A stretch of DNA of 64,000 bases from an uncultured Muribaculaceae bacterium (GCA_947626355.1 CANQRV010000003.1:40970-104969), one strand, 5' to 3'. Positions 33,901-42,704 are shown, counted from the first letter of the stretch. The notes: generated from the sequence alone by a model not told the origin. Program-made: numbers and translations.

Positions 33901-34501
33901 CGACACGGAGGTCTATTCCAACACCGGCGGCCAGTCGTCGAAGTCGACTCCTATCGCCGCCATCGCCAAGTTTGCCGCCGCCGGCAAGCGTATCCGTAAG
34001 AAGGACCTCGGCCTGATGGCCACCACCTACGGCTACGTTTATGTGGCACAGATCGCCATGGGCGCCGACAACGCCCAGACCCTCAAGGCTATCCGCGAGG
34101 CCGAGGCTTACGACGGCCCGTCGCTCATCATCGCTTACTCACCCTGTATCAACCATGGCCTGAAGGTAGGCATGGGCCACAGCCAGGATGAGGAGAAGAA
34201 GGCTGTGGAGTGCGGCTACTGGCAGCTCTGGCGCTACAATCCCGCCGTCGAGAATTCCGGCCAGAACCCCTTCACGCTCGACAGCAAGGAGCCCGACTGG
34301 AGTAAGTTCAACGACTTCCTCAAAGGCGAGGTGCGCTTCGCATCGCTCTATAAGATGCAGCCCGAGGCGGCCGACGAGCTCTTCAAGGCGGCTCAGGACA
34401 ACGCCCGCTGGCGCTACAACAACTATGTGCGCCTCTCGCGCCAGCAGTGGGGTGTGGATCCCGAGCTGACCGCTGAAGAAGAGAAGCTGAGAAAGGAATA
34501 A
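30908..34501 (+). CDS. nifJ: Pyruvate:ferredoxin (flavodoxin) oxidoreductase
   Basis: The 1197-residue protein is the fused, single-chain PFOR. It starts with the pyruvate-binding domain (YPITPSSTMAEYVDDW), has a two-[4Fe-4S] ferredoxin domain with CIQCNKCSYVCP near 690 and CLGCGNCADVCPG near 747, the extra-cluster Cys pair in ACSGCGETPYVK, and the thiamine diphosphate site GDGASYDIGYGGLDH near 972 with SNTGGQSSKSTP. It turns pyruvate and CoA into acetyl-CoA, CO2 and reduced ferredoxin, the central step of anaerobic energy metabolism here. Confidence 0.97.
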   Translation: MSNKKQFLTCDGNQAAAHISYMFTEVAAIYPITPSSTMAEYVDDWSAAGRKNIFGETVLVQEMQSEGGAAGAVHGSLQAGALTTTYTASQGLLLMIPNMYKIAGELLPCVFHVSARTLASHALSIFGDHQDVMSARQTGFAMFAEGSVQEVMDLSAVAHLSTIKSRVPFVNFFDGFRTSHEIQKIEALSAQELAPLIDRQALDEFRQRALNPDAPVARGMAENPDVFFQHREASNRYYQAVPEIVEGYINEINKITGRNYGLFDYYGDPEADRVVIAMGSVTECLRETVDYLRAKGEKVGLVAVHLYRPFSARHFLAAVPKSARRICVLDRTKEPGANGEPLYLDVKECFYGKEDAPLIIGGRYGLSSKDTTPAQMLSVFENLKLDEPKNQFSVGIVDDVTFESLPVLPELDLESAGMFEAKFYGLGADGTVGANKNSVKIIGDNTDKYCQAYFAYDSKKSGGFTCSHLRFGDTPIRSTYLVNTPNFVACHVQAYLHMYDVTRGLKPNGTFLLNTIWEGDELAKNLPNRVKRYFAKNNITVYYMDASKIAQEIGLGNRTNTILQSAFFRITEVIPVDLAVEQMKKFIVKSYGKKGENIVSMNYAAVDRGNEYHKLDVDPAWAELPDNDTEACTGDKFVCTVVKPINAQDGDLLPVSAFADRADGTWPQGTARTEKRGVAAFVPEWNPENCIQCNKCSYVCPHAAIRPFLLDEAEYAAAPFKEEHSVAAIGKQFPNMRFVQQVNVLDCLGCGNCADVCPGKKGQKALTMKHTESQLDNQANWDYCVGHVSSKQNLVDVSLNVKNSQFATPLFEFSGACSGCGETPYVKLLTQLFGTRQIVANATGCSSIYSGSVPSTPYCTDADGHGPAWANSLFEDFCEYGLGMHIAYEKMRSRLEDLCGKIEENADAPEALKTAAREWMDAREDAAASRVKGEALLAEARKGKEAGCDVCSQIVALSHYLTKRSQWIIGGDGASYDIGYGGLDHVIASGKNVNILVLDTEVYSNTGGQSSKSTPIAAIAKFAAAGKRIRKKDLGLMATTYGYVYVAQIAMGADNAQTLKAIREAEAYDGPSLIIAYSPCINHGLKVGMGHSQDEEKKAVECGYWQLWRYNPAVENSGQNPFTLDSKEPDWSKFNDFLKGEVRFASLYKMQPEAADELFKAAQDNARWRYNNYVRLSRQQWGVDPELTAEEEKLRKE

Positions 34502-34544
34502 AAGACTGTAATAATCCATGGGGCTCCGGCCCCATGGATCTCCC

Positions 34545-34589
34545 ATACCAAAAGCGCCCGGGGCCATCGGCCCCGGGCGCTTTTGGTAT
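34545..34589. terminator. Bidirectional terminator between PFOR and the DUF3791 cassette
   Basis: A near-perfect palindrome (ATACCAAAAGCGCCCGGGGC on the left, its complement on the right, 3-base loop) has A- and T-rich flanks on both sides, so it can stop transcription from either strand. A smaller hairpin, ATCCATGGGGC with its complement, lies at 34514-34539. Confidence 0.85.
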
Positions 34590-34598
34590 GTAATGTCG

Positions 34599-34823
34599 TT
34601 ATGCGAGTTTGCCGGTAGTCATCTCAGCCTTCAGGAATGAGTAGACATATCCGGGACTTTGGAAATACAGACCTGTTCTTGTATCGGTTAATTTAGCATA
34701 CGTCTCAGAGTTATACAACACATCTAACGCCTCGACTATATTCATGTCGTATTCCCTTGACAATAATTCTGCCAAATCTGCCGACATTCCTTCAATCATA
34801 TACTTATAATCACTACTCGTCAT
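34599..34823 (-). CDS. DUF3791 domain-containing protein (distal copy)
   Basis: The 74-residue acidic protein reads MTSSDYKYMIEGMSADLAE and includes REYDMNIVEALDVLYNSETY, GLYFQSPGYVYSFLKAEM. The region resembles DUF3791, small proteins found beside DUF3990 genes. No membrane segment is seen. Its start overlaps the DUF3990 stop by 4 bp, so it is the third gene of a coupled cassette. It could be the antitoxin of the pair, but that is inference. Composition is AT-rich against GC-rich neighbours. Confidence 0.78.
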   Translation of the reverse strand: MTSSDYKYMIEGMSADLAELLSREYDMNIVEALDVLYNSETYAKLTDTRTGLYFQSPGYVYSFLKAEMTTGKLA

Positions 34824-35287
34824 ATCCTTTTAAGGTATTTGATTGCATCTTCCGAACCAAAATAATACTGGAACGTGATGCCTTTTATATATTTCAACCT
34901 ATTCAGAAACTCAGCTTTGTCTATATTACCGCTTTTCAGCTTCCGAATCTGTATTCCAATGTTGTCGTTGGCAATAGGTCCATATACGATATCATATTGT
35001 TCCACGGGTATACCGTCTCGATTTGATAAAACAAACTCAGCCCATTCAGGAGAATAATCCCTGTATATCTTGATTCTAAGGATGGTGCTGTTTAGGATTT
35101 CTGCGTCAAACTCAAATCGAGTCACCAGCGGCTCTCCTCCAAGCTGCATGGATTTGAAAGATGCCATATTGATGGCTTGAGATTCATTGTCCGACAAATA
35201 GAAACCTTGTCCAAAATCCTTATTTGGCTTTGATTTGCTCAGATCAATCTTGTTGATTGCTATGTTTGAACCATGGTATAATATCAT
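34820..35287 (-). CDS. DUF3990 domain-containing protein, ADP-ribosyltransferase-like
   Basis: From ATG 35287 the product is 155 residues. YHGSN (His5) and DFGQGFYLSDN (Tyr30) match the first two positions of the H-Y-E type ADP-ribosyltransferase site, and VYGPIANDNI near residues 101-110 is the other hallmark of DUF3990. Glu81 or Glu84 in SPEWAEF could be the third residue. It should be a cytosolic enzyme that modifies a target with NAD-derived ADP-ribose; target and activity are unknown. It overlaps both flanking DUF3791 genes by 4 bp. Confidence 0.82.
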   Translation of the reverse strand: MILYHGSNIAINKIDLSKSKPNKDFGQGFYLSDNESQAINMASFKSMQLGGEPLVTRFEFDAEILNSTILRIKIYRDYSPEWAEFVLSNRDGIPVEQYDIVYGPIANDNIGIQIRKLKSGNIDKAEFLNRLKYIKGITFQYYFGSEDAIKYLKRI

Positions 35288-35505
35288 AACTTGCCTCCGA
35301 ATCTGCGGCAATAAGTCGCCACACTATCTACAGCTTCCTTGAAATCAAGTGTATGTATTATGCCGTAATTCTCTTCAATGAAGTAGATGCCCTTATGGTG
35401 TCGGATATAGTTATACGCCTGACGGTCTGTCAGCCCGAATCTCGTGGCAAACTCATTCACTAAAGCGATGATATATTCAAATATGTCGCGGATATTATAG
35501 ATCAT
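35284..35505 (-). CDS. DUF3791 domain-containing protein (proximal copy)
   Basis: The 73-residue protein has LVNEFATRFGLTDRQAYNYI and RHHKGIYFIEENYGIIHTLD, typical of DUF3791. It is the first gene of the cassette, behind its own promoter, and differs clearly from the distal copy, so this is not a fresh duplication. A first-gene position before a putative toxin is usual for antitoxins, but no direct evidence is visible. Confidence 0.82.
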   Translation of the reverse strand: MIYNIRDIFEYIIALVNEFATRFGLTDRQAYNYIRHHKGIYFIEENYGIIHTLDFKEAVDSVATYCRRFGGKL

Positions 35506-35600
35506 ATTATTATTTATAATAGCTTATACCTAACGAGGAGACTGAAACTATGGAGTAGGTATGTTATGTTTTGCTCCGGCTATATGTTCCTCATATTCCG

Positions 35601-35631
35601 CAAAGTTAAATAATACTTTTATTATCTGCAA
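35601..35631 (-). promoter_or_regulatory. Promoter of the DUF3791-DUF3990-DUF3791 cassette
   Basis: On the minus strand TTG (35631-35629), 20 bp and TAACTTTG (35608-35601) fit the Bacteroidota consensus. The expected start is near 35594, giving a leader of about 90 bases before the first gene. Confidence 0.75.
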
Positions 35632-35658
35632 TATATTGGTATGATTTGTTTCTGGATT

Positions 35659-37029
35659 TTATTTGCGGCAGAGGAGGTAGAGGGGGCGGTAGGTGAGCTG
35701 CGGAGTGCCCGAGGCGTTGATGGCCGCGAGTAGCCGTTGCAGTCCCTCCTGCGAGCGGGAACTTCCCCCGACACCGGTGTGCTTCAGATGCATCAGCGCC
35801 TCACGAGCCGTCGGGAACGTGAGCCGTATGTCTTCCGTTGCCGTCTCAACCTCACCGAAACACTCCGTTGCCATCTCCCTGATCTGCTCCTCCGTATGGT
35901 AGAGCAGTCCGTAGGGACGAGCCGGATTCAGCTCCGCGAGATTGCCGCATACGAATGTGGAGCAGGCCAGCATCCCTCCGGGCCTCAGCCTCTCCGAGGC
36001 GTCGCGCAGGAAGCAGCGGAGGTTCACCATCCATTGAAGCGTCGAGGCCGACACGATATAGTCGAAGCTCTCATCGCACCGCGCTATCCACCGCTCTGCA
36101 TCGGCCATAAAAGAGCGCTCCTCAGCGGCAAAGCCGCGTGGCACGACCTCATACAGCTCCACATAGTCGATGGCTACCGGATGCAGCAGATCGGCCATGA
36201 GACCGGTCAGTATGCCGGTGCCGGGACCGATCTCAAGCATGTGGCTGCCCGTCGCGGGCTGATGGGCCTTCAGCAGCTCGGTAAGGCGCGAGGCGATCCG
36301 GCGCTGCGCTGTCGCCGCACCGTCGTAGGTCGGCGTCGCCGCCTCGAAGCGTTTGCCGACCTTGGCCGTGTCCTGTATCGTGCTGCGGATAATGGCCGAG
36401 AGGTCAAGGTAATGCGCGCCCGGGAGCGTGATCGCCTCTCCCGCCGCGCTCATCTTCCATGCATTTAGCTGGTTGGCCGGCGGTATGATCCGGTCGTCGG
36501 AGGAGATGTAGACGCGGCTCCACTCGAAATCCGGCGGCGTGGCCTTGCCTATGCTCTCGCGGGCAATGAACCCAAGCTCGCTCTTCAGCAGATCTATGTC
36601 ATCGGCAATGCCGGAGATTTTCTCCTCTATCTCCTTCCATTGTTCGGAGTCGGCCGCCATCCTGCGCCGGAATTTCCTGAGATTCCTATCGTCGAGATTC
36701 TCCATCGTGCCGTGAAAAATAGCCTGCGGTATTCCGAGACTGTCGTGACAGGGATGCGGAGTGCCGTTGACGGCCACCGCGTGGGTCACCATCGACTTCG
36801 GGAGCACCCGTCCCGCCGCCCATACGCCTAAGCTCCAGGCGAAGACATAGACTGTGGCATAGCATTTCAGAGCATCCGTGTCGAATGTCAGGTCGCTGTA
36901 GCCATATGCTACGGCCACATCCCATCCCTGACAGTCGATTCCTCTGTAGAACGAAGCATCAGTGCTCCACCCCGCGAATATCAGGATGAGCCTGTCATTG
37001 CCCTCCCTTTTAAGAAATTCCAGTTTCAT
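35659..37029 (-). CDS. bioGC: BioG-BioC fusion: pimeloyl-ACP methyl esterase and malonyl-ACP O-methyltransferase
   Basis: The 456-residue protein joins two biotin enzymes. The N-terminal half (about 1-215) is a BioG/DUF452 hydrolase with FAGWSTD and the nucleophile Ser66 in AWSLGVWAAG. The C-terminal half is a BioC methyltransferase with the SAM loop LEIGPGTGILTGL near 266-278 and STLQWMVNL. BioC masks malonyl-ACP as a methyl ester so that fatty acid synthesis makes pimeloyl-ACP; BioG removes the methyl group. Start ATG 37029 overlaps bioF by 20 bp; a TTG three codons upstream is possible. Confidence 0.92.
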   Translation of the reverse strand: MKLEFLKREGNDRLILIFAGWSTDASFYRGIDCQGWDVAVAYGYSDLTFDTDALKCYATVYVFAWSLGVWAAGRVLPKSMVTHAVAVNGTPHPCHDSLGIPQAIFHGTMENLDDRNLRKFRRRMAADSEQWKEIEEKISGIADDIDLLKSELGFIARESIGKATPPDFEWSRVYISSDDRIIPPANQLNAWKMSAAGEAITLPGAHYLDLSAIIRSTIQDTAKVGKRFEAATPTYDGAATAQRRIASRLTELLKAHQPATGSHMLEIGPGTGILTGLMADLLHPVAIDYVELYEVVPRGFAAEERSFMADAERWIARCDESFDYIVSASTLQWMVNLRCFLRDASERLRPGGMLACSTFVCGNLAELNPARPYGLLYHTEEQIREMATECFGEVETATEDIRLTFPTAREALMHLKHTGVGGSSRSQEGLQRLLAAINASGTPQLTYRPLYLLCRK

Positions 37030-38158
37030 AGCTTTCAAGTATGTCGAACAGTGTGGAGAGGCGCCCGATGTCGAGCGCGGCGTTGAGCGAGAGGCGTATG
37101 CGGTCGCCGCCGGGTGGCACTGTCGGGCGTCGGATAGGCAATGCCAGATAGCCGGCGTCGCCGATTCTGCGGGCCAGCTCTACGGCCTTCACCGGGTCGC
37201 CGGTGATAAAGGGTATGATCTGGCTCGTCGACGGGCAGAGCTCCTTGGCGTGTGGCGGCATCTGGCAGCGGAACTCTTCTCCGAGACTTTTCAGCCGATC
37301 CCTTTCCTCAGTCATCCCTTCGATCTTCTCGATCATCATGTAGGTCCATGCGGCGCATGCCGGAGGCAGCGCGGTGGAGAAGATGAAGGAGCGTGCCGTG
37401 TTGAGAAGGTAGTCGCGCATCTCCGCGTCACATACAGCGGCGGCTCCCGAGGAGGCGGCTGCCTTCCCGAAGGTCAGTATCAGGATGTCGAACTCGCCCA
37501 TGAGTCCCTGCTCCTCGGCGAGCCCGAGTCCCCTGTCGCCCCTCACCCCGAAGCCGTGGGCCTCGTCGAGATAGAGCATCACCTTGGGATTGCTCCTCTT
37601 TATCTCCGCCAGCTCCCGGAGCGGCGCCTCGTCGCCGTCCATGCTGAATATCGACTCGGTCACGACGACAAGCCTGTCGTAGTCGGAGGATTTCTTCGCT
37701 ACAATCTTGCGCAGCGCCTCCATATCGTTGTGGCGGAAGCGGGTGAACTCGCAGCCGCCGCAGCGCAGCCCGTCGACTATCGAGGCGTGTATGAGCTTGT
37801 CGCAGACGAACAGCGTGCCGGGGTGGTTGAGGGCCGATATGCAGCCTGTGTTGGCGTGATATCCGGAGTTGAAGAGCAGCGCGGAGCGTCTGTAGAGGTC
37901 GCCGAGGCGCTCCTCGAGCATGGCGTAGTGGCGCTGGCGGCCGCTCAGAAGCCGAGAGGCCGACGAGCTCATGGGGGCGTCGCCGAAGCGACGTCCGAAT
38001 TCCGCCTGAAGCTCCTGCATGCGTGTGGCGAGACCAAGATAGTCGTTGCTGCAGAGGTCCACCATTCCCGGCCGGTATTCAGCCGGAATGCGCCGCAGCC
38101 TCCCCTCGCTGTCGAGACGGCGCAGCAGCTCGCCGTAGATAGCCGTTGCCTGTGTCAT
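37010..38158 (-). CDS. bioF: 8-amino-7-oxononanoate synthase
   Basis: From ATG 38158 the product is 382 residues of the alpha-oxoamine synthase family: [63 protein letters not shown] and the PLP Lys in [14 protein letters not shown]. It joins pimeloyl-ACP and alanine to give KAPA. The frame is open farther upstream inside bioA, but ATG 38158 overlaps the bioA stop by the usual 4 bp. Confidence 0.95.
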   Translation of the reverse strand: MTQATAIYGELLRRLDSEGRLRRIPAEYRPGMVDLCSNDYLGLATRMQELQAEFGRRFGDAPMSSSASRLLSGRQRHYAMLEERLGDLYRRSALLFNSGYHANTGCISALNHPGTLFVCDKLIHASIVDGLRCGGCEFTRFRHNDMEALRKIVAKKSSDYDRLVVVTESIFSMDGDEAPLRELAEIKRSNPKVMLYLDEAHGFGVRGDRGLGLAEEQGLMGEFDILILTFGKAAASSGAAAVCDAEMRDYLLNTARSFIFSTALPPACAAWTYMMIEKIEGMTEERDRLKSLGEEFRCQMPPHAKELCPSTSQIIPFITGDPVKAVELARRIGDAGYLALPIRRPTVPPGGDRIRLSLNAALDIGRLSTLFDILESYETGIS

Positions 38159-39429
38159 CCCTCCTCCTTCACGAGTTGCTTGAGCGCGGTGCAGAGCGTC
38201 AGCAGCTGCTCGTCGCTCACCGCCATATACGGCGGCATGATGTAGGCGTTCCGTCCGAAGGGGCGTATCCATACACCCTTTTCCACACAGCGTTTCTGGA
38301 ATTCTCCGAGATTCACCGGATGTGTCAGCTCTATCACTCCGATGCCGCCGAGCACGCGCACGTCGGCCACGTTGTCCCAGCCGCGTGCCTCCTCGAGCTC
38401 GCGGGTCATGATCGCCTCTATCTCCTTCACCCTCTTCTGCCATGGGGAGGAGAGCAGCAGCCTCGTGGAGGCCACCGCCACGGCGCAGGCCAGCGGATTG
38501 CCCATGAACGTCGGGCCGTGCATCATCACTCCCGACTGCGAGCGCGCCACCATGTCGGCCACCTTCGCTGTCGCGCCCACGGCCGAGAAGGTCATGAAGC
38601 CGCCGGTGATGCTCTTGCCGATGAGCATGATGTCGGGCTGCACACCGGCGTATTCCCAGGCGAAAAGCTTGCCTGTGCGTCCGAAGCCTGTGGCTATCTC
38701 GTCGAATATCAGAAGGATGCCGAGCTCATCACACAGCTTGCGGAGCTCCACGAGATATTGCGGATGATAAAAGCGCATTCCGCCGGCGCCCTGCACTATC
38801 GGCTCCAGTATCACCGCCGCTATGGTCTCGGAGTTGGCCGTCAGAATCTGGCGCATCGAGTCGAAATCCCCGGGATGCCATTCGTCACGGAAGCCGCACT
38901 GCGGCGCGTCGGCGAAGAAGCGGATGGGGAGCGCCGGACCGAAGGCACCGTGCATGCCGGTCACCGGGTCGCACACCGACATGGCGTTCCAGGTGTCGCC
39001 GTGATAGCCCGAGCGGATGGTGGCGAAGTTGGTGCGTTTCGGATTGTCGTGGGCCTGCACTGCCATCTTCATGGCCACCTCGGTGGCCACGGAGCCGGAG
39101 TCGGCGTAGAATATATGGTTGATGTCGGGGGGAAGTATGTCGAGAAGAAGCTTGCCGAGCTCGATGGCGGGCTCGTGGGTGAGGCCGCCGAACATCACGT
39201 GGCTCATCCTGTCGATCTGCCGCTTCGCGGCCTCGTTGAGCACCGGATTGTTGTAGCCGTGGATCACACACCACCACGACGACATGCCGTCGATGAGCGT
39301 GCGCCCGTCGCTGAGCGTCAGCTCGGCGCCTTGCGCGTGGTCTACCTTATAGCACGGCAGCGGATCTATGGTCGATGTGTAGGGATGCCACAGATGCTCG
39401 CGGTCGAATTCGTCGAATATTGTCTGCAT
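38155..39429 (-). CDS. bioA: Adenosylmethionine-8-amino-7-oxononanoate aminotransferase
   Basis: The 424-residue class III aminotransferase shows [60 protein letters not shown] and the PLP Lys in [16 protein letters not shown]. It converts KAPA to DAPA. It is the first biotin gene after priA, 42 bp away on the same strand, and is coupled to bioF. Confidence 0.96.
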   Translation of the reverse strand: MQTIFDEFDREHLWHPYTSTIDPLPCYKVDHAQGAELTLSDGRTLIDGMSSWWCVIHGYNNPVLNEAAKRQIDRMSHVMFGGLTHEPAIELGKLLLDILPPDINHIFYADSGSVATEVAMKMAVQAHDNPKRTNFATIRSGYHGDTWNAMSVCDPVTGMHGAFGPALPIRFFADAPQCGFRDEWHPGDFDSMRQILTANSETIAAVILEPIVQGAGGMRFYHPQYLVELRKLCDELGILLIFDEIATGFGRTGKLFAWEYAGVQPDIMLIGKSITGGFMTFSAVGATAKVADMVARSQSGVMMHGPTFMGNPLACAVAVASTRLLLSSPWQKRVKEIEAIMTRELEEARGWDNVADVRVLGGIGVIELTHPVNLGEFQKRCVEKGVWIRPFGRNAYIMPPYMAVSDEQLLTLCTALKQLVKEEG

Positions 39430-39471
39430 GGTATGATTTGATATTGTTTTGCTGTTGGCTGATATGCTTTT

Positions 39472-41940
39472 TCAGACCGGGTCTACGTCGTAATACACTG
39501 TCGAGGTCCTGACGTCGTGGTCGTCGGCCACCGATGCGTAGATGGCCCGGAGGGCGTCCTTCACCTTCCTCATGCTCGCCGCGGTCTCCACCTTGAGCAT
39601 GATGGCCTGTAGATACCATGTGGCCACCCTCGACACGAAAGGCTTCTCCGGGCCGAGCACCCTCTCCGCGAAGACGCCGCGAAGCGCCAGCGCGAGCCTG
39701 ACGGCCGCCCGGTCGGCAGCCATGGTGTCTTTGTTCTTTATATAGATGTTGATGATGCGGGTAAACGGGGGATAGGCATAGCGCTCGCGGTCGGCGATCT
39801 CAGAGCGGTAGTGGGCATCGTAGTCGTGCTCCCTCACATGGCGGAGCACGGGGTTGTCGGGGTCGGTGGTCTGGATGAGCACACGGCCGCGTTCGTCGCG
39901 GCGCCCGGCGCGCCCCGCCACCTGGGCCAGCATGTTGAATGCCCTCTCGTTGCTGCGGAAGTCGGGGAAGTTGAGCAGCGTGTCGGCGTTGAGCACTCCC
40001 ACCATTTTCACGTTGTCGAAGTCGAGTCCCTTGGTCACCATCTGCGTCCCCACCAGGATATCGGTCTCGTGGCGCGCGAATTCCTCGATGATCTCCTGGT
40101 AGGCGTCCTTGTTGCGCGTGGTGTCGAGGTCCATGCGGCTTACCCTGTAGCCGGCGAACTTCTCGTGGAGCTCATCGGCGATGCGCTCCGTGCCGTAGCC
40201 GTAGATGCCGAGGCTGTTCTGGCCGCATGCCGGGCATAGCTTCGGCAGCAGCCGCGTGTGGCCGCAGTAGTGGCATCGCAGCAGGTCGGCCTTCTTGTGA
40301 TAGACGAGCGAGACGTCGCAGTTGTCGCATTTCGGCGTCCAGCCGCATTCATTGCAGACCACCACCGGTGCGTAGCCCCTCCTGTTCTGGAAGAAGATGG
40401 CCTGCTTCCCCTCCTTCAGCGTCTCGTCGGCCGCCAGGCGCATCGGCAGCGAGAGTATGCCGCTCACGGCCTTCTCCCTGCGCATGCGCTTCATGTCGAT
40501 CACCTCGATATCGGGCAGCGTGGCGCCGCTGTATCGCTCCCTGAGAGTGACGAGGCCGTATTTTCCGGTCAGCGCCTTGTAGTAGGTCTCGATCGATGGG
40601 GTGGCCGAGCCGAGCAGCGACTTGGCGCCATGCATCGAGGCGAGCACCAGCGCGGCGTCGCGCGCGTTGTAGCGCGGTGCCGGGTCATACTGCTTGTAGG
40701 ATGACTCGTGCTCCTCGTCGACCACCACCAGCCCCAGCCGGGCGAAAGGGAGGAACACCGACGAGCGGGCGCCGAGCACTATCAGCGGCTCGTTGGTGGC
40801 CAGCAGCCGCTTCCAGATGTCGACCCTCTCGTTGTCGGAGAATTTAGAGTGGTAGACGAGCAGACGGTCGCCGAAGACGGCCCGCAGCCTGTCGGTGAGC
40901 TGTGTGGTCAGCGAGATCTCCGGCACGAGGTAGAGCACCTGGCTTCCCTTCCCGATCACCTCCGCCATCAGCCGCATGTATATCTCCGTCTTGCCGCTGC
41001 CCGTCACTCCGTGGAGCAGCGTTATGGCGTGTTCCCTGAAGCTCTCCACTATCCGGCCGAGGGCTTCCTGCTGGGTGTGGGAAAGGGTGGGCAGGGGAGT
41101 CTCTTTCCTGCCGCCCGACCCGGCGAAGCGGTTTACTGTCTTCTTGTAGATGGAGAATATCCCTTTGTCGACCATGGCCTTGAGCACGCCAGGAGTGACC
41201 CCGCTGGCGGTCAGGAGGGCGTCGCGCTCCACCTCCTGCGGCTCCTCGCCGCGCGCCATCCAGCGTGCCATGTCGAGCCAGGCGATGAGCGTCTTCTCCT
41301 GCTGGCGCGAGCGTCCGGTGAGCGCGAAGAAGCCGTGGAGCTTCTCCTCGTCGCCTTTCTCCGCATTGAGGGCCACGTAGCGCGAGGTGCGTGGCTGGTA
41401 GCGATCGATCAGCCTTTCGTCTATACCCACGATTCCTTTCTCTATCAAGGGAGCGATTACGGCCTGCACGGTGCGGATGCCCGACTTCGCCTCTATCTCG
41501 GAGATCTTCAGCCGCTTCTCGGAGGAGAGGAGCTGCACCACCAGGGCCTGCCTCTCCGTGAGTCGCTCGCCGGCCTCGCTCTCGAAGGCCGGCGAGAGGG
41601 CGACGTAGGTCTCGCTCTCTGGCTTGAGTCCCGTGGGCACGGCGGCCTTGAATACCTCGCCCGGCGAGCATAGGTAGTAGTCGGCGATCCAGTGCCAGAA
41701 TTTCAGCTGGGGATAGCGCACTGCCGGCTCGGGGTCGAGCAGCGCCGTGAGGGGCTTCGCCTCATAGCCGGCAGGGGTGTTGCTGTGGATGTGCTCCACG
41801 ATGCCGGTGTAGTGTTTCTTGCGCCCGAACTGCACGAGCACGCGAGAGCCTCTCTGAAGGGCGCCTTCCATGGCTTCCGGCACACTGTAGGTGAAGGTGG
41901 AATAAAGGGGGAGTGGCAGGATTACCTCTGCATAGGTCAT
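39472..41940 (-). CDS. priA: Primosomal protein N' (replication restart helicase PriA)
   Basis: The 822-residue protein has the N-terminal 3'-DNA-binding domain, Walker A GVTGSGKTEIYM near 310-320, DEEH in VVDEEHESSYKQYDPAPRYN, two Zn-binding Cys clusters (CNECGWTPKCDNC and CHYCGHTRLLPKLCPACG near 535-570) and the second helicase domain with LVGTQMVTKGLDFDNV and QVAGRAGR. It reloads the replisome at broken forks. It lies 16 bp after an outer membrane barrel gene and before bioA. Confidence 0.96.
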   Translation of the reverse strand: MTYAEVILPLPLYSTFTYSVPEAMEGALQRGSRVLVQFGRKKHYTGIVEHIHSNTPAGYEAKPLTALLDPEPAVRYPQLKFWHWIADYYLCSPGEVFKAAVPTGLKPESETYVALSPAFESEAGERLTERQALVVQLLSSEKRLKISEIEAKSGIRTVQAVIAPLIEKGIVGIDERLIDRYQPRTSRYVALNAEKGDEEKLHGFFALTGRSRQQEKTLIAWLDMARWMARGEEPQEVERDALLTASGVTPGVLKAMVDKGIFSIYKKTVNRFAGSGGRKETPLPTLSHTQQEALGRIVESFREHAITLLHGVTGSGKTEIYMRLMAEVIGKGSQVLYLVPEISLTTQLTDRLRAVFGDRLLVYHSKFSDNERVDIWKRLLATNEPLIVLGARSSVFLPFARLGLVVVDEEHESSYKQYDPAPRYNARDAALVLASMHGAKSLLGSATPSIETYYKALTGKYGLVTLRERYSGATLPDIEVIDMKRMRREKAVSGILSLPMRLAADETLKEGKQAIFFQNRRGYAPVVVCNECGWTPKCDNCDVSLVYHKKADLLRCHYCGHTRLLPKLCPACGQNSLGIYGYGTERIADELHEKFAGYRVSRMDLDTTRNKDAYQEIIEEFARHETDILVGTQMVTKGLDFDNVKMVGVLNADTLLNFPDFRSNERAFNMLAQVAGRAGRRDERGRVLIQTTDPDNPVLRHVREHDYDAHYRSEIADRERYAYPPFTRIINIYIKNKDTMAADRAAVRLALALRGVFAERVLGPEKPFVSRVATWYLQAIMLKVETAASMRKVKDALRAIYASVADDHDVRTSTVYYDVDPV

Positions 41941-41956
41941 TGGCGCTACCCTCCTT

Positions 41957-42568
41957 TCAGAAGAGATACGTCAGGTTGATGGTCCATCCTCTGGGGCGCG
42001 CGCTGTAGTTGTCGAGCTTCACGGTGCGTATCTCGTATGAGATGCCCCAGTAATAGCCGGCCGAGAGCTGGAAATGCTCGTAGATCTCGGCGCCGAGGCC
42101 GCACTGCATCGACACGAAGCCGGCGGGATGCTCCAGGGCAGGCTGGCTGTTGGTGGCGATGTCGAAGCTGAATACCGGGCCTCCGTAGGCGAAGGGGGCC
42201 AGGTAGCGCTCGAAGCCCTGCAGGCGCGTCCATTTGAACTTCAGGTTGAGCGGAATCTCCAGCGTGTGCATCCATACGTTCTGGTTGCCGATGCCCGTGG
42301 AGTTCCACACCTTGAAGTCTCCGAAATTGCAGTGGGCGCCGTGGAGGTTGTAGCGCAGCCCTATGTCGAGGCCGAAGCCTATGCCGGGAATCATGATCTC
42401 GCCGGCGACGCCGGCCTGCATGCCGGCGCGTGTGCCCGTGGTGAGCAGCTTCTGCTTCCAGAAGAATGTGGAGATGTTGGTGCCCACGGTCGGACCCCAC
42501 CTGAATTCGGCCGAGGCGCTCAGCGACACGGCGATTACGGCTATGAGGGAAAGTATTCTTTTCAACAT
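41957..42568 (-). CDS. Small outer membrane beta-barrel protein (porin-like), first of two
   Basis: The 203-residue product has a signal peptide (MLKRILSLIAVIAVSLSASA) and alternating beta-strands with paired Gly and aromatic residues, ending in NLTYLF with the C-terminal Phe expected for outer membrane insertion. It fits the OmpW/OprF-like 'outer membrane beta-barrel' family of about 8 strands. Function is unknown. It follows a strong promoter and leads an apparent transcript with priA and the biotin genes. Confidence 0.85.
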   Translation of the reverse strand: MLKRILSLIAVIAVSLSASAEFRWGPTVGTNISTFFWKQKLLTTGTRAGMQAGVAGEIMIPGIGFGLDIGLRYNLHGAHCNFGDFKVWNSTGIGNQNVWMHTLEIPLNLKFKWTRLQGFERYLAPFAYGGPVFSFDIATNSQPALEHPAGFVSMQCGLGAEIYEHFQLSAGYYWGISYEIRTVKLDNYSARPRGWTINLTYLF

Positions 42569-42597
42569 GATGTGTATTCGGTTTGTCTATCGGTCTG

Positions 42598-42629
42598 CAA
42601 AAATAATCGTAATTATCGAGACTGCCAAA
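42598..42629 (-). promoter_or_regulatory. Promoter before the barrel-priA-biotin gene run
   Basis: On the minus strand TTTG (42629-42626), a 20-bp spacer and TATTTTTG (42605-42598) match the consensus; the ATG at 42568 is 29 bp downstream. The -33 element abuts the terminator of the upstream barrel gene. Confidence 0.82.
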
Positions 42630-42638
42630 TATAATAAA

Positions 42639-42678
42639 GAAGAAAGGCCGACGCCGCGCTTCGCGCGCGGTGTCGGCC
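42639..42678 (-). terminator. Terminator after the second barrel gene
   Basis: On the minus strand GGCCGACACCGCGCG, loop and the complementary arm form a long GC-rich stem (42646-42678), followed by TTTCTTCTTT. Confidence 0.85.
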
Positions 42679-42704
42679 CCCTGTGGCTCGTGGTGTCGCC
42701 GGGC

